A stretch of 36,219 nt of DNA from JAGGSN01 sp965603725 (GCA_965603725.1 CBFDEC010000033.1:1-36219), one strand, 5' to 3'. Shown: positions 23,881 through 32,516, numbered from the stretch's first letter. Made by a program: numbers and translations. The notes: a model not told the origin generated them from the letters alone.

Positions 23881-25149
23881 TTATTTCAGCAATACCATCT
23901 TTCTCGTTTCTGTATAATCACAAGTACTGATCTTATAGAAATACGTGCTGGATACAGCATCATCAGCATTCCAGATAACCTGATGGAAACCTGCCTGCTG
24001 TTTTCCACTGACCAGCGTCTCAACTTCTCTGCCAAGAATATCGTAAATGTTAATGGTTACGTGGGATGGTTCAGGTAGTGTATAACATATTGTTGTGGCG
24101 GCATTAAACGGGTTTGGATAGTTCTGTAATAAAGTTATTCGGTTTGGAGCATGAGACCTTTGATCGTCAATACCCACCCGATCGGCGGCGCCGCCGTAAG
24201 CGCCGATATCGCTCCTTAATTCGCCAAGTCCCCAGTCGCAATCCAGTATCTCATCCTCTATATCCGGATTGCCGGCATCGATACAGGGCGAATCATACGG
24301 GTCGCCGCATTCAATTGCCATCAGGTGATAATCGCTGTTATTGGGGTCGCGGAATTCGGGATTGGCATTGATATTTCCCTCGCCGTCCCATCCGGCATAA
24401 ACATCGCAGTAGGTGATTTCCAGCGACTCCCCATAAATTTGAGAGCCGTCTTCACCGGCTGTGTTGCCCCAGAATATAACATTGGTTATCGTCGGATTGC
24501 TGCTGTTTACACGAATTCCACCGCCCCAGCGATCAGCCGAATTATGATAAAAGGTGTTGTTGATAATCACTGGATTTGAATACTGGCAATACATCCCGGC
24601 GCCGTCTCCGCCGTAGCTTCCGGTTGATACATTATCAACGAATAAACTATTGATGATTACAGGACTGGCATTACTGCAGTAGATGCCTCCGCCGAGACCG
24701 CCGCCATAATAAAGAAATGCATTATTATTGCTGATAATATTATTTATGATAATTGGATCGGATGCGAAACAATAAATACCGGCGCCGGTTTGATTGTAGC
24801 CGTTCTTAATAGTGAAACCGATAACCATGGATGTATTATTCTCGCCGTTTTCAAAAGTTATAACCCTGTCGTCGGAACTGCCGTCAATGGCTGTTAATGC
24901 AACATAAGAGTAGTCTCCTGTTGTTAGAAACAGGGAGGCTAAAACCAGATTTTGACCATTGAAGTTGATGCTTTCGAAATATGTACCCGGCTGAACCAGC
25001 AACGTATCGCCGCCGGAGCAATCGTTAATCCCCGCCTGGATAGTCGGATACTCATCCGGGACATGCCTTATCCTGGCTGAAACGGCAATTATTAAAACCG
25101 CAACAAAAAATGCAGTGAAAACCAACGTTCTTTTTGATTGAGTTAGCAT
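23881..25149 (-). CDS. Secreted right-handed beta-helix protein with T9SS type A sorting domain (paralog)
   Basis: A 422-aa paralog of the gene just downstream. The signal peptide covers about residues 1-25 (TLVFTAFFVAVLIIAVSA). The entry is IRHVPDEYPTIQAGIND with GDTLLVQPGTYF, and helix coils include GAGIYCFASDPII, GGGIYCSNASPVI, GAGMYCQYSNPVI and GGGIRVNSSNPTI. The same DPNNSDYHLMAIECGDPYD linker follows, with a sorting domain at ~338-422 (LLQNYPNPFNAATT, IYDILGREVETL, RKMVLLK). It has fewer coils than its neighbour. It is the first gene of the pair; cargo export by a type IX system is inferred, and no por genes lie in the window. Confidence 0.88.
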   Translation of the reverse strand: MLTQSKRTLVFTAFFVAVLIIAVSARIRHVPDEYPTIQAGINDCSGGDTLLVQPGTYFESINFNGQNLVLASLFLTTGDYSYVALTAIDGSSDDRVITFENGENNTSMVIGFTIKNGYNQTGAGIYCFASDPIIINNIISNNNAFLYYGGGLGGGIYCSNASPVIINSLFVDNVSTGSYGGDGAGMYCQYSNPVIINNTFYHNSADRWGGGIRVNSSNPTITNVIFWGNTAGEDGSQIYGESLEITYCDVYAGWDGEGNINANPEFRDPNNSDYHLMAIECGDPYDSPCIDAGNPDIEDEILDCDWGLGELRSDIGAYGGAADRVGIDDQRSHAPNRITLLQNYPNPFNAATTICYTLPEPSHVTINIYDILGREVETLVSGKQQAGFHQVIWNADDAVSSTYFYKISTCDYTETRKMVLLK

Positions 25150-25405
25150 ATCGCCTCCACAATTTAATATTAAAATGTTTATGCCGTCTCTCTTTATCGC
25201 CTCAGATTTCTTAGAATTAATATAATCGAAATTCTAAAAATGTCAACATCTTTGCTGTTTATAAGCAATATTGAATCTCACTGTTGAAACAATGAAAAAT
25301 ATTTTCAAACTTCTGCTCAGATTGCCCGAAATATCTTGAGAAGAAAAGGCTTACAATAAATAGCCATTTTGAAAATTATGGGGAAAAACATATAAGGAGA
25401 AAAGT

Positions 25406-25948
25406 ATAACGTTCAGAACATATCGAATTTTAATAATTTTTGGATTGTTGGTTTTTGCTGTTATCACAGGGAATGCATTATTAAAAAAGACCCCACCTGA
25501 ACCAAGCAGGTACTACAATGAAGAACACAATTTCTCCATTAAATTCCCCGAGGGTTAGGAGATAACAACAGAATATGGAGGTAAATCGATTTTAGCTACC
25601 TGTCCCGATCATGATGAAGGCGACAATTTCAGTAAGGTTGTCCAGGTTATAATTCAAAATTTGCCTTATAAGCCAAAATTGGATTTCTTCTTTGATGCAT
25701 TGTTAAGTGAATACCGCAGGAATATTAATACAAGAGTTAAAGAAACAGGTGATGCTGTAATAAACGATATAAAAGTAAAATGGGCGATAACTCATATGTT
25801 TAAGGAAGGCTATAAGGCTCAAGTTTTAATAAATTGCATGGTGAAAGGTAAAAAAGGATATATGATTCAATGTGTTGCCGAACCGCATAATTTTTCCAGA
25901 CACAAAGACATTTTCGATATGGCTGTGCAGAGTTTCAGGTACGAATAG
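25406..25948 (+). pseudogene. Decayed gene for a small exported protein (start lost, amber codon)
   Basis: A single frame runs from 25406 to the stop at 25948. RBS AAGGAG (25394-25399) is followed at normal spacing by ATA instead of ATG, then by a membrane/signal segment (TFRTYRILIIFGLLVFAVIT). A domain start RYYNEEHNFSIKFPEG is then interrupted by TAG at 25556-25558, where relatives have Trp (FPEGW). The frame continues as EITTEYGGKSILATCPDHDE to SFRYE. Both lesions are single G-to-A changes. The mature part resembles PsbP-like periplasmic or lipoprotein domains. A restart at the TTG at 25661 would give a 95-residue fragment. The region 25150-25405 before it is AT-rich and shows nothing else. 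Confidence 0.65.
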
Positions 25949-26076
25949 GTAAACAAGCCGCCCTGATAAGCAGTTTAACCCAGATTTTGCAGTTGAACAA
26001 TCAGATATAATAAGGGATATATCGGGTATGCCCCAAACAATAAATAGCTTATATCTAACCTTATTTAATCTGTCTA

Positions 26077-27417
26077 CTAAACCAGACCCTGATCCAGCAT
26101 GGCATCGGCAATTTTCAGGAAACCGGCCATATTGGCACCGTTGACATAGTTGCCGGGAGCGCCGTACTCCTCGGCGGTCTCGGCAGAAGCCTTATGGATA
26201 CTGCGCATAATACCATGCAAACGCTCATCGACTTCATCACGGGTCCAGCCAAGCAGCAGGCTGTTCTGAGACATCTCCAGGCCGGAAACCGCCACACCGC
26301 CAGCACTTGCGGCTTTACCCGGGCCGTAAAGGACCTTTTTCTCGATAAAGACATTAACAGCATCTGGAGTTGATGGCATATTTGCCCCCTCAGAAACGCA
26401 GTTGCAGCCATTTTTCACCAGTGCCCTGGCATCGTCGCCATCAAGCTCGTTCTGGGTAGCGCACGGTAAAGCAACATCAACAGGCACATTCCAGATGCCC
26501 CTGCCTTCATGGTACTTACAGCCGAATTTTTCAGCATATTCTTTTATGCGGCCTCGCTTAACATTCTTAAGCTCCATGACAAATTCCCACTTATCGTCGG
26601 AGACACCGTCCTTATCGACAATAAAGCCGCTGGAATCAGATAGAGTAATCACCTTTCCGCCAAGCTGATTGACTTTCTCGGTGGCAAACTGGGCAACATT
26701 ACCGGAGCCGGAGACCGCTACTTTCTTGCCCTTAAAAGATTCACCTTTTGTTTTCAACATTTCTTCAGCAAAGTACACACAGCCATAACCGGTGGCCTCT
26801 GGACGAATCAGAATGCCCCCCCAGTTTAACCCCTTACCGGTAAAAACGCCCTCGAATGCGTTACGGAGTTTTTTATACTGGCCGAATAAGAAGCCGATCT
26901 CACGTCTGCCAACGCCAATATCGCCGGCCGGTATGTCGGTGTTAGGGCCGATGTGACGAAACAGTTCGTTCATAAAAGCCTGGCAGAATTTCATAACCTC
27001 GTTGTCTGATTTGCCCTTAGGGTCAAAATCAGAACCGCCTTTACCTGCGCCCATAGGCAGAGTAGTAAGGCTGTTTTTGAAAACCTGTTCAAAACCAAGA
27101 AATTTTAAGATGCCGAGATTAACGGTGGGATGGAAACGCAAGCCGCCTTTATAAGGACCAATAGCGCTTGAGAACTCCACTCTGAAACCACGGTTTACCT
27201 GAACCCGCTGTTTATCGTCCAGCCAGGGAATACGGAACATTATAACCCGTTCTGGTTCGCAAATCCTTTCCAGAACTTTCATTTCAGCATAGATTGGATG
27301 CCTGTCAAGGACCGGCATCACAGATTCAACAACCTCACGCACCGCCTGATGAAACTCATTTTCAGCAGGATTCCTGGCGATAATCTTTTCCATGAAAGCA
27401 TCGACTTTATTAGACAT
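26077..27417 (-). CDS. gdhA: Glutamate dehydrogenase (NADP-type, hexameric)
   Basis: Converts 2-oxoglutarate and ammonia to glutamate. The substrate domain has SAIGPYKGGLRFHP (84-97), PMGAGKGGSDFDPKG (121-135, catalytic K126) and NTDIPAGDIGVG (159-170, D166). The nucleotide fold is VAVSGSGNVAQ (233-243), with a Ser-containing DSSG after strand 2, as in NADP-preferring enzymes. The length of 446 aa is typical of the small hexameric class. Start ATG follows AAGGAGA. A palindrome lies 83 bases upstream (27500-27520). With argF, the ammonia-lyase and the asparagine genes it is part of the nitrogen metabolism represented in this window. Confidence 0.97.
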   Translation of the reverse strand: MSNKVDAFMEKIIARNPAENEFHQAVREVVESVMPVLDRHPIYAEMKVLERICEPERVIMFRIPWLDDKQRVQVNRGFRVEFSSAIGPYKGGLRFHPTVNLGILKFLGFEQVFKNSLTTLPMGAGKGGSDFDPKGKSDNEVMKFCQAFMNELFRHIGPNTDIPAGDIGVGRREIGFLFGQYKKLRNAFEGVFTGKGLNWGGILIRPEATGYGCVYFAEEMLKTKGESFKGKKVAVSGSGNVAQFATEKVNQLGGKVITLSDSSGFIVDKDGVSDDKWEFVMELKNVKRGRIKEYAEKFGCKYHEGRGIWNVPVDVALPCATQNELDGDDARALVKNGCNCVSEGANMPSTPDAVNVFIEKKVLYGPGKAASAGGVAVSGLEMSQNSLLLGWTRDEVDERLHGIMRSIHKASAETAEEYGAPGNYVNGANMAGFLKIADAMLDQGLV

Positions 27418-27499
27418 CCAAGTCTCCTTGCATTTTTGAATTTTGCTATAAAGAAAGTTAAACTATTAATTAATCCATAAACCTGTATTCTTCCATCCA

Positions 27500-27520
27500 A
27501 GGATTGAATCGATCAATCCT
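27500..27520. promoter_or_regulatory. Palindrome upstream of gdhA, possible operator
   Basis: AGGATTGA (27500-27507) and TCAATCCT (27513-27520) are perfect 8-base arms around ATCGA. It sits 83-103 bases before the gdhA start, where a regulator could bind. A leader hairpin is the alternative. Confidence 0.35.
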
Positions 27521-27809
27521 CAGATTGTACAAAATTTCACAAATCGACACAAAATACAAAACTTTAAATATCAGTCAAGATAAATATTCTGCCATTAGCT
27601 CGTTTTATCTGGTTTTATAAAATTCGGATATATCGCCAGTTAAACTGCTATAACAGAAACAAGTAATCAGAAATACAGTTGTTGGTTGCCCCCTCGCAAC
27701 ATGTTGTTTGTCAATAAAATAACTCTAAAAACAGGGCGGTCTTTTATAATACCCGATACCTTGATATTACATCTGCTTAAAGGAGAAAATATATCCTGAT
27801 AAAATTAAC

Positions 27810-27852
27810 AAACCCCTTGCCAACTCAATTTTAGTCTTTTGGCAAGGGGTTT
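27810..27852 (-). terminator. Intrinsic terminator of the 27880 gene
   Basis: AAACCCCTTGCCAA (27810-27823) pairs with TTGGCAAGGGGTTT (27839-27852), 14 of 14. Read on the minus strand, the stem is followed by a T-rich stretch, and it lies 28 bases after the stop of the minus-strand gene at 27880. Confidence 0.75.
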
Positions 27853-27879
27853 TAGCAATCACAATAACGTTAAATAATA

Positions 27880-28296
27880 CTACCGACGAGCTTTCTTTTT
27901 CCTGGCTGCTTTTTTCTTCATTTTTCGTTTAGGTCTCAATAAACCGAAAACCACTTTTGAAATTTCTGACGGATCAGCAAATTGGAATTTAACGCCTTTG
28001 CTGGCTAACAGTTTTTTTGCTTTTGCCTGCTTGGTTTTAGGAACTATAAAAACAATCGGTATCTTATAGATTTTTAACGATGACAGCATATCACCGAGAC
28101 TGTACTCCTTAGCAACCGGAATAAATTTATGAAGGTAACCGATCACCATTGAGATATTATCATTCCGGTTTATGTGGGCAAGATATTTGCCATGGTTGTC
28201 CCAGCCATTCGAAAGCGGTAACGTCTCATAACCTTCAAGTAAAAGGTTGGTCATGACTTCGGAGTTTGTCCCCTCCATATAGCCGACTATTTTCAT
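27880..28296 (-). CDS. Hypothetical protein with lysine/arginine-rich C-terminal tail
   Basis: A 138-aa soluble protein that I do not recognise. It has an alternating alpha/beta pattern (MKIVGYMEG, NISMVIGYLHK, KIPIVFIVPK, VKFQFADPSEI), which suggests a small Rossmann-like or receiver-like fold. The last 20 residues are almost all Lys, Arg or Ala, like the tails of nucleic-acid-binding proteins. It is a monocistronic unit with its own strong terminator. A good RBS (GGAGG) precedes the ATG. The function is open. Confidence 0.7.
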   Translation of the reverse strand: MKIVGYMEGTNSEVMTNLLLEGYETLPLSNGWDNHGKYLAHINRNDNISMVIGYLHKFIPVAKEYSLGDMLSSLKIYKIPIVFIVPKTKQAKAKKLLASKGVKFQFADPSEISKVVFGLLRPKRKMKKKAARKKKARR

Positions 28297-28468
28297 TTAA
28301 CCTCCTTAATAAAGAATTAAAATTAAGAAGCTTGATTTGGTCAACATTAAGTTTATTTAAAAAGCTCCATAAAGATTTCTATCTCAAGCTGCTGTTCCTT
28401 TTATATTATCATTCTTATAATTTAACAAGCAATATTTAAAAAAATTTAAGGCAACCATCGGTTATCTA

Positions 28469-28498
28469 TTGACAGGCTTAATAGAATTGGTTTTTATA
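28469..28498 (+). promoter_or_regulatory. Putative promoter of the VOC gene
   Basis: TTGACA (28469-28474), an 18-base spacer and TTTATA (28493-28498), 40 bases before the start at 28539. Confidence 0.4.
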
Positions 28499-28538
28499 AC
28501 GCTCTATTATAAACAATATGCAAAGATAAGGAGAGACG

Positions 28539-28889
28539 ATGAACGGAATTTGTCACATTGAGATTCCCTCGAAAGACTTTGCCAAAGCAAGAAAGTTTTA
28601 CGGGGATGTTTTCGGCTGGAAGTTCAAAGAGATGAAAGAGATGAACTATCTGGTATTTGAGGCTCCGGATGGGGTTAATGGCGGTTTCACCAGTGAAATT
28701 GAACCGGCAGCAAAACCGGGAATATTAATTTATATCGAGGTCGAAGACATCCCGGCAACAATTAAAAAATCCGATGACAACGGCGGCGCTACTGTGGTAG
28801 GTAAAACCCGGATATCGCCTGAACATGGCTATTTTGCCATGTTGAAAGATCTCGAGGGTAATCAGATCGGTCTGTGGGCGAAGAATTAA
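28539..28889 (+). CDS. VOC family (glyoxalase/bleomycin-resistance-like) protein
   Basis: A small metalloenzyme-fold protein of 116 aa with paired beta-alpha-beta-beta-beta units. It begins GICHIEIPSKDFAKARKFYG with FGWKF, then VEDIPATIKKSDDNGGATV and ends GYFAMLKDLEGNQIGLW. Metal-ligand candidates are H6 and the Glu in the EGNQIGLW block. Such short VOC proteins are often of unknown substrate. RBS AGGAGA precedes the ATG. It stands alone, with a promoter in front and a GC-rich hairpin (28901) behind. Confidence 0.9.
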   Translation: MNGICHIEIPSKDFAKARKFYGDVFGWKFKEMKEMNYLVFEAPDGVNGGFTSEIEPAAKPGILIYIEVEDIPATIKKSDDNGGATVVGKTRISPEHGYFAMLKDLEGNQIGLWAKN

Positions 28890-28900
28890 AAGAAAATGAA

Positions 28901-28939
28901 GCAGGGCAGGAGTCGCCCGCCTAAGGCGAGTTGCCCTGC
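28901..28939 (+). repeat. Dispersed hairpin repeat, likely also terminator of the VOC gene
   Basis: GCAGGGCA (28901-28908) pairs with TGCCCTGC (28932-28939), and an inner stem CGCC/GGCG adds to it. TTTCTTGC follows. The reverse complement matches the left half of the 13672 repeat (GGCAGGAGTCGYCCGCC). It starts 12 bases after the VOC stop. Confidence 0.65.
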
Positions 28940-28978
28940 TTTCTTGCAACCTTTATCTCTTAATGCTTAGTAATACAT

Positions 28979-29467
28979 TTACCTAATTTCTTCAAATTCA
29001 CCGATTGTTCTATTCTTTCTTACATTATCAAAATGAAAATATTTCCCATTCATGACGATATATACTCCATTTGGCAGCAATTGAACAAATGCCAGAGCGC
29101 TTCCTAAATTAAAAAGACCATCAGAACTCCAGAACGTATATGGTATCATGGCGCCTGTTAGAACTATTGCTTTATTTTTTATATTTTGACCCAAAAATTT
29201 TGCCGTTTCTGTTATTGTATCAGTGCCGTGTGTAATGATTATTTTATCTTCTTTGGAGTTCTGACAACATTCTAATATAATATTTCTGTGGCAGTCAGTC
29301 ATTTTTAAACTGTCAATCATCATTAAAGTCTCTATTATAATATCAACTCTAGATCTTCCGAGCCTTAGCATCTCGGGTACATGTGTATTTTTAAAAATTA
29401 ACTCACCAGCTAATTCCTCATATTCCTTATCGAATGTTCCGCCGGTTATTAAGATTTTGACTACCAT
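28979..29467 (-). CDS. Short single-domain asparaginase-like protein
   Basis: This matches the N-terminal, catalytic domain of bacterial L-asparaginases only. It has KILITGGTFDKEY (first catalytic Thr in TGGT), ITHGTDTITETAKFL (Thr-Asp pair), VLTGAMIPYTFWSSDGLFNLGSAL split over two blocks, and VRKN, whose Lys may be the catalytic Lys. At 162 aa it is half the usual ~330 and lacks the C-terminal domain; short versions of this kind exist in other bacteria. I chose ATG 29467 (MVVKILITGG); a TTG at 29482 would add five residues. It is 36 bases behind a truncated asparagine synthetase gene, so the two are probably cotranscribed. Confidence 0.8.
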   Translation of the reverse strand: MVVKILITGGTFDKEYEELAGELIFKNTHVPEMLRLGRSRVDIIIETLMMIDSLKMTDCHRNIILECCQNSKEDKIIITHGTDTITETAKFLGQNIKNKAIVLTGAMIPYTFWSSDGLFNLGSALAFVQLLPNGVYIVMNGKYFHFDNVRKNRTIGEFEEIR

Positions 29468-29503
29468 ATAAATCCGATCCAATATTATACGATATAAATT
29501 TTG

Positions 29504-29872
29504 CTATGAATTAGTCTCTGTTTCAAACTGCTTCAGCGCGGCACGTTTCCATTTAGCCGCCTGTACAACCTGAGCATCGACCGGATTTTTATCATAGTCG
29601 TTTGAAATATGAAATTGGATTGGGGTGCGGGAGCCATCGCGGTCTAACATGTCGTTCACGCCGCTATTAACATCCACGATCAACGGAACCTGAACCATTA
29701 TCAGATTGAGTTCTTTGCACAGATTTTCCTCGATGTAGCTTTTCGCCGCAAAGAGAGCGTTCATCGTTTCCATAGGGGTTAGCAAAGAGCTGTAATCCTG
29801 TGGTAGGGTTTTCTCCAGTTCGTCATAGTTGCCGATGCCGGGCCCTGCCAGATCTGCTTTTTTGTCTGCCAT
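29504..29872 (-). CDS. AsnA-like protein, N-terminal third of aspartate-ammonia ligase
   Basis: The 122 aa align with the first ~115 residues of asparagine synthetase A, the ammonia-dependent enzyme: SLLTPMETMNALFAAKSYI, LNLIMVQVPLIVDVNSGVND, RTPIQFHI and VVQAAKWKRAALKQF. The protein then stops (ETETNS). The catalytic core of the normal ~330-aa enzyme, with its class II aaRS-like motifs 2 and 3, is absent, and the next gene begins within 40 bases. It is therefore either a deletion remnant or a stand-alone AsnA N-terminal module. An intact RBS (AGGAGA) precedes the ATG. Pairing with the half-length asparaginase is striking. Confidence 0.75.
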   Translation of the reverse strand: MADKKADLAGPGIGNYDELEKTLPQDYSSLLTPMETMNALFAAKSYIEENLCKELNLIMVQVPLIVDVNSGVNDMLDRDGSRTPIQFHISNDYDKNPVDAQVVQAAKWKRAALKQFETETNS

Positions 29873-30157
29873 TCAGTTTTCTCCTTATTATTTTGTAAAT
29901 AACAGTTTTTCCATGCGGGCAAAGCTAATGATATATTGTAAAAAACGCAACTCTATTTTATGCTGAATCGAGTATTTTTGGGGCTTCTCGCAAATGAAAT
30001 ATCGACAGATATCCAATAATCGAATTTTACGTATCGGAACGGAATTTTCGGGCATCCCTGTGCTGCCCGGCATTTAAACAGCATTTAAATATTGTCTTTA
30101 TATCGCATTAGATGATATATTTTAAAATGATCTGATAATAAGGAGGAATTAATACTT

Positions 30158-30538
30158 ATGCCCTCATCACAATTCGACGAGAAACGAATAATCAATCTTC
30201 TTCGCTGGCTTACCCGCATACTGGGGATTCTGCTTATTTTTGTAATTGTGCTATTCGCTGTTGGCGAGAGGCTTCCAAATCCATTCGCGCTTACAGCCAA
30301 TGAACAGCTTGGTTTCGTTGCCCTTATCATAATGCTCACAGGGCTTATTCTCGCCTGGAAGTTTGAAGGAATGGGCGGCTTGCTGGTTATAATCGGTTAT
30401 ATCTTTTTCGTTGCCTTAAACAGTAAAATCCTGGGGGCAGGAGTATTTATGATTTTTCCGATTGTCGGCTTATCGTTCCTATTTTGCTGGCAGCGCACCA
30501 GGAAAGCTAAGACAAAGCAGCAGCCCGACCGGCCTTAA
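30158..30538 (+). CDS. Small four-helix membrane protein (DUF7670-like)
   Basis: 126 aa with four predicted membrane segments: about 17-35 (WLTRILGILLIFVIVLFAVG), 48-66 (LGFVALIIMLTGLILAW), 70-87 (GMGGLLVIIGYIFFVAL) and 92-110 (LGAGVFMIFPIVGLSFLF). The pattern LRW-x-R, GE after helix 1, the LTANEQLGF block and WKFEGMGG resemble a widespread small membrane family of unknown function. The tail is basic. AAGGAGG gives a strong RBS for the ATG. The 285-bp gap before it shows nothing. Confidence 0.75.
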   Translation: MPSSQFDEKRIINLLRWLTRILGILLIFVIVLFAVGERLPNPFALTANEQLGFVALIIMLTGLILAWKFEGMGGLLVIIGYIFFVALNSKILGAGVFMIFPIVGLSFLFCWQRTRKAKTKQQPDRP

Positions 30539-30623
30539 TAGCGAGCTAAGTTCTTCATTAGTCGAACTGTATTAATATAATCTGCATTGTTGACCCTTGT
30601 CGGGTTTCTTAGTATAATTCCCC

Positions 30624-32099
30624 ATGGTGAAAAAAGGTAAGCCGGCTAACCTTAATCTTTATTTGATACTCCTGGCGATTGTTCTGGGCTTTGGGCTGGG
30701 CCATTATTATCCTCATACCGCTTTGAAACTTGGTTTTCTGGGCGATATATTTCTTAACGCTCTGTTTATGCTGGTGGTGCCGCTGGTAGTCGCGTCTATG
30801 GTAACCGGTATCGCCCGATTGGGGCATTTGCGCCGACTAGGGACACTCGGTGGACGGACTATCATCTATTATATGTCAACGACGGCCATTTCGGTTATAA
30901 TCGGCATAATACTGGTCAATATTATTCAGCCCGGCAAGGGCATCTCCCGCAAGGAGGACAACCATCCGGATGCAGGCTACCGGATTGAATCGAGACCTTT
31001 AACGGGCGGTTCAATACTGACGCTTGTTGAGGATGATCGGCATTTTTACAGCACCGATTACTCATCGAAATTCATAGTCTATCTTCTCGATCAGAATATA
31101 CGGGGTATTATCGACGCCGGCTCATCGATGAATGAAAAACAGGCCCCTATTTCCCACTGGATTGACTTGAAAGGCAAGAAAATCGAGCCGGATTCGACCG
31201 GTGTGGGTGTTGAAATCAAAATGGCTGAAAAAAAATTCTCGTTCCTGGATGTCATCATTGGCCTTATTCCACGCAATTTATTTACAGCGATGGCTAACAA
31301 CAATATTCTGCCATTGATCTTTTTCTCGCTAATATTCGGCGGTATATTGACCACCCTGGGCAGCCGCGGCCAACCGGTAATCGACCTGTTCGGGGGGCTT
31401 AACGAGGCTTTCTTGAAATTTATCCGGCTTTTAATGTATTTCGCTCCGGCGGGTATACTGGGGCTGATTGCCGCGCGTTTGGGACTGGCAGAGCTTGGTC
31501 AGGAGGGCGGCTTTGTCGGCGAAATTACCCGCATGGGTAAATACGTCTTTACGGTCGTGCTTGGACTTTTGATTCACGGTATTTTTGTGCTCACCCCGGC
31601 ATTATTGATTTTTGCCAAACGGGATATCCGTGAGTATGTAACTAACATTTCACCTGCTTTATTGACCGCATTCTCAACGGCCTCGAGTTCGGCAACGCTT
31701 CCGGTTACTATCGAATGCGTTGAGAAAAGAAATAAAGTCAGCACTAAGACCGCCAGTTTTGTACTGCCGCTCGGCGCCACAATCAACATGGACGGCACGG
31801 CTTTATATGAAGCGGTAGCGGCTATATTCATCGCCCAGGTGTACGGAGTCCCAATGGGACCGGTTGAGCAGGTTGTCATATTCCTGACCGCAACATTGGC
31901 TGCAATAGGCGCCGCCGGCATACCGGAAGCCGGGCTGGTGACTATGGTGATTGTGCTTAAAGCGGTCGGCCTGCCCACCGAGGGTATCGCCATGATACTG
32001 GCCATCGACTGGTTTTTAGACCGTTGCCGTACAACAGTTAACCTCTTTGGCGACACAGTGGGCGCCGCAATTATAGACAGGTGGGAGAGTAAAGAGTAA
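30624..32099 (+). CDS. Dicarboxylate/amino acid:cation symporter (DAACS) with a periplasmic-side insert
   Basis: Sodium- or proton-coupled uptake carrier of the glutamate/aspartate family. Substrate-site elements are all present: the serine-rich hairpin 1 AFSTASSSATLP (349-360), NMDGT (388-392) in TM7, hairpin 2 AAIGAAGIPEAG (426-437), and the TM8 series D462, D466, R469, T470, N473 and D477. The Arg in TM8 favours an acidic substrate such as aspartate or glutamate. Compared with a typical ~420-aa member, there is a hydrophilic insert of about 90-100 residues (~104-206) between the early helices. It is a single gene 85 bases after the small membrane protein. Confidence 0.92.
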   Translation: MVKKGKPANLNLYLILLAIVLGFGLGHYYPHTALKLGFLGDIFLNALFMLVVPLVVASMVTGIARLGHLRRLGTLGGRTIIYYMSTTAISVIIGIILVNIIQPGKGISRKEDNHPDAGYRIESRPLTGGSILTLVEDDRHFYSTDYSSKFIVYLLDQNIRGIIDAGSSMNEKQAPISHWIDLKGKKIEPDSTGVGVEIKMAEKKFSFLDVIIGLIPRNLFTAMANNNILPLIFFSLIFGGILTTLGSRGQPVIDLFGGLNEAFLKFIRLLMYFAPAGILGLIAARLGLAELGQEGGFVGEITRMGKYVFTVVLGLLIHGIFVLTPALLIFAKRDIREYVTNISPALLTAFSTASSSATLPVTIECVEKRNKVSTKTASFVLPLGATINMDGTALYEAVAAIFIAQVYGVPMGPVEQVVIFLTATLAAIGAAGIPEAGLVTMVIVLKAVGLPTEGIAMILAIDWFLDRCRTTVNLFGDTVGAAIIDRWESKE

Positions 32100-32430
32100 G
32101 TCCGTTTAAATAAATTGTCATACAAAGCGATGAATCAAATTTCCAGCGCCCCATCATTTGAGTTGTTAATAAAGAAAGACCAGGTCTTAAAGTTGCATAT
32201 TTCACTTTCAACCCGCATTAGGCGGGCGGTGCAATTAGTATAATGATTTTATAATATTTTTGGCATGGTCAGGCGCTATAGCCCGCTTTATTCATAAATC
32301 AGTAATATTATTTTAAAAACAGTTTCAAAGTGAAGAGACAGCAATATATTAATAGTAACTGTACAGAAGTTATTAAAAATACATAGTGTTTTCATGCTGT
32401 CCTGCATTCTTTACAGGAACAATTGATAAT
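32100..32430. other. Intergenic region after the symporter gene
   Basis: The 656-bp gap 32100-32755 has no gene. This left part is AT-rich and shows only a short ACCCGC/GCGGGC-like remnant near 32211-32227; the right part holds repeat hairpins and the Rrf2 promoter, listed separately. Confidence 0.5.
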
Positions 32431-32516
32431 AGTAGGACAGGGCGTCAAGCCATACGGCCTGTCTGGGGTCTTGTGGATTTTCAACCTGTCCGGACAGACT
32501 GAAAGTCTGTCCTACT
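32431..32516. repeat. Nested inverted repeat element
   Basis: Outer arms AGTAGGACAG (32431-32440) and CTGTCCTACT (32507-32516) are exact complements. Inside, GGACAGACT-GAA-AGTCTGTCC (32492-32512) forms a tight hairpin that competes with the outer pairing. It is another intergenic palindromic repeat type of this genome. Confidence 0.65.

Larger units (their letters stand above)
27418..27879. other. 462-bp intergenic region upstream of gdhA
   Basis: This AT-rich gap holds the gdhA 5' region (palindrome at 27500-27520), a small hairpin GTTGC/GCAAC near 27680-27700, and at its right end the terminator of the gene at 27880. No coding frame with RBS support was seen, and no riboswitch class was recognised. 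Confidence 0.5.

Noticed and set aside
29888..30073. Small minus-strand frame in the gap before the four-helix protein
   Set aside because: No RBS, no homology and low-complexity basic composition.
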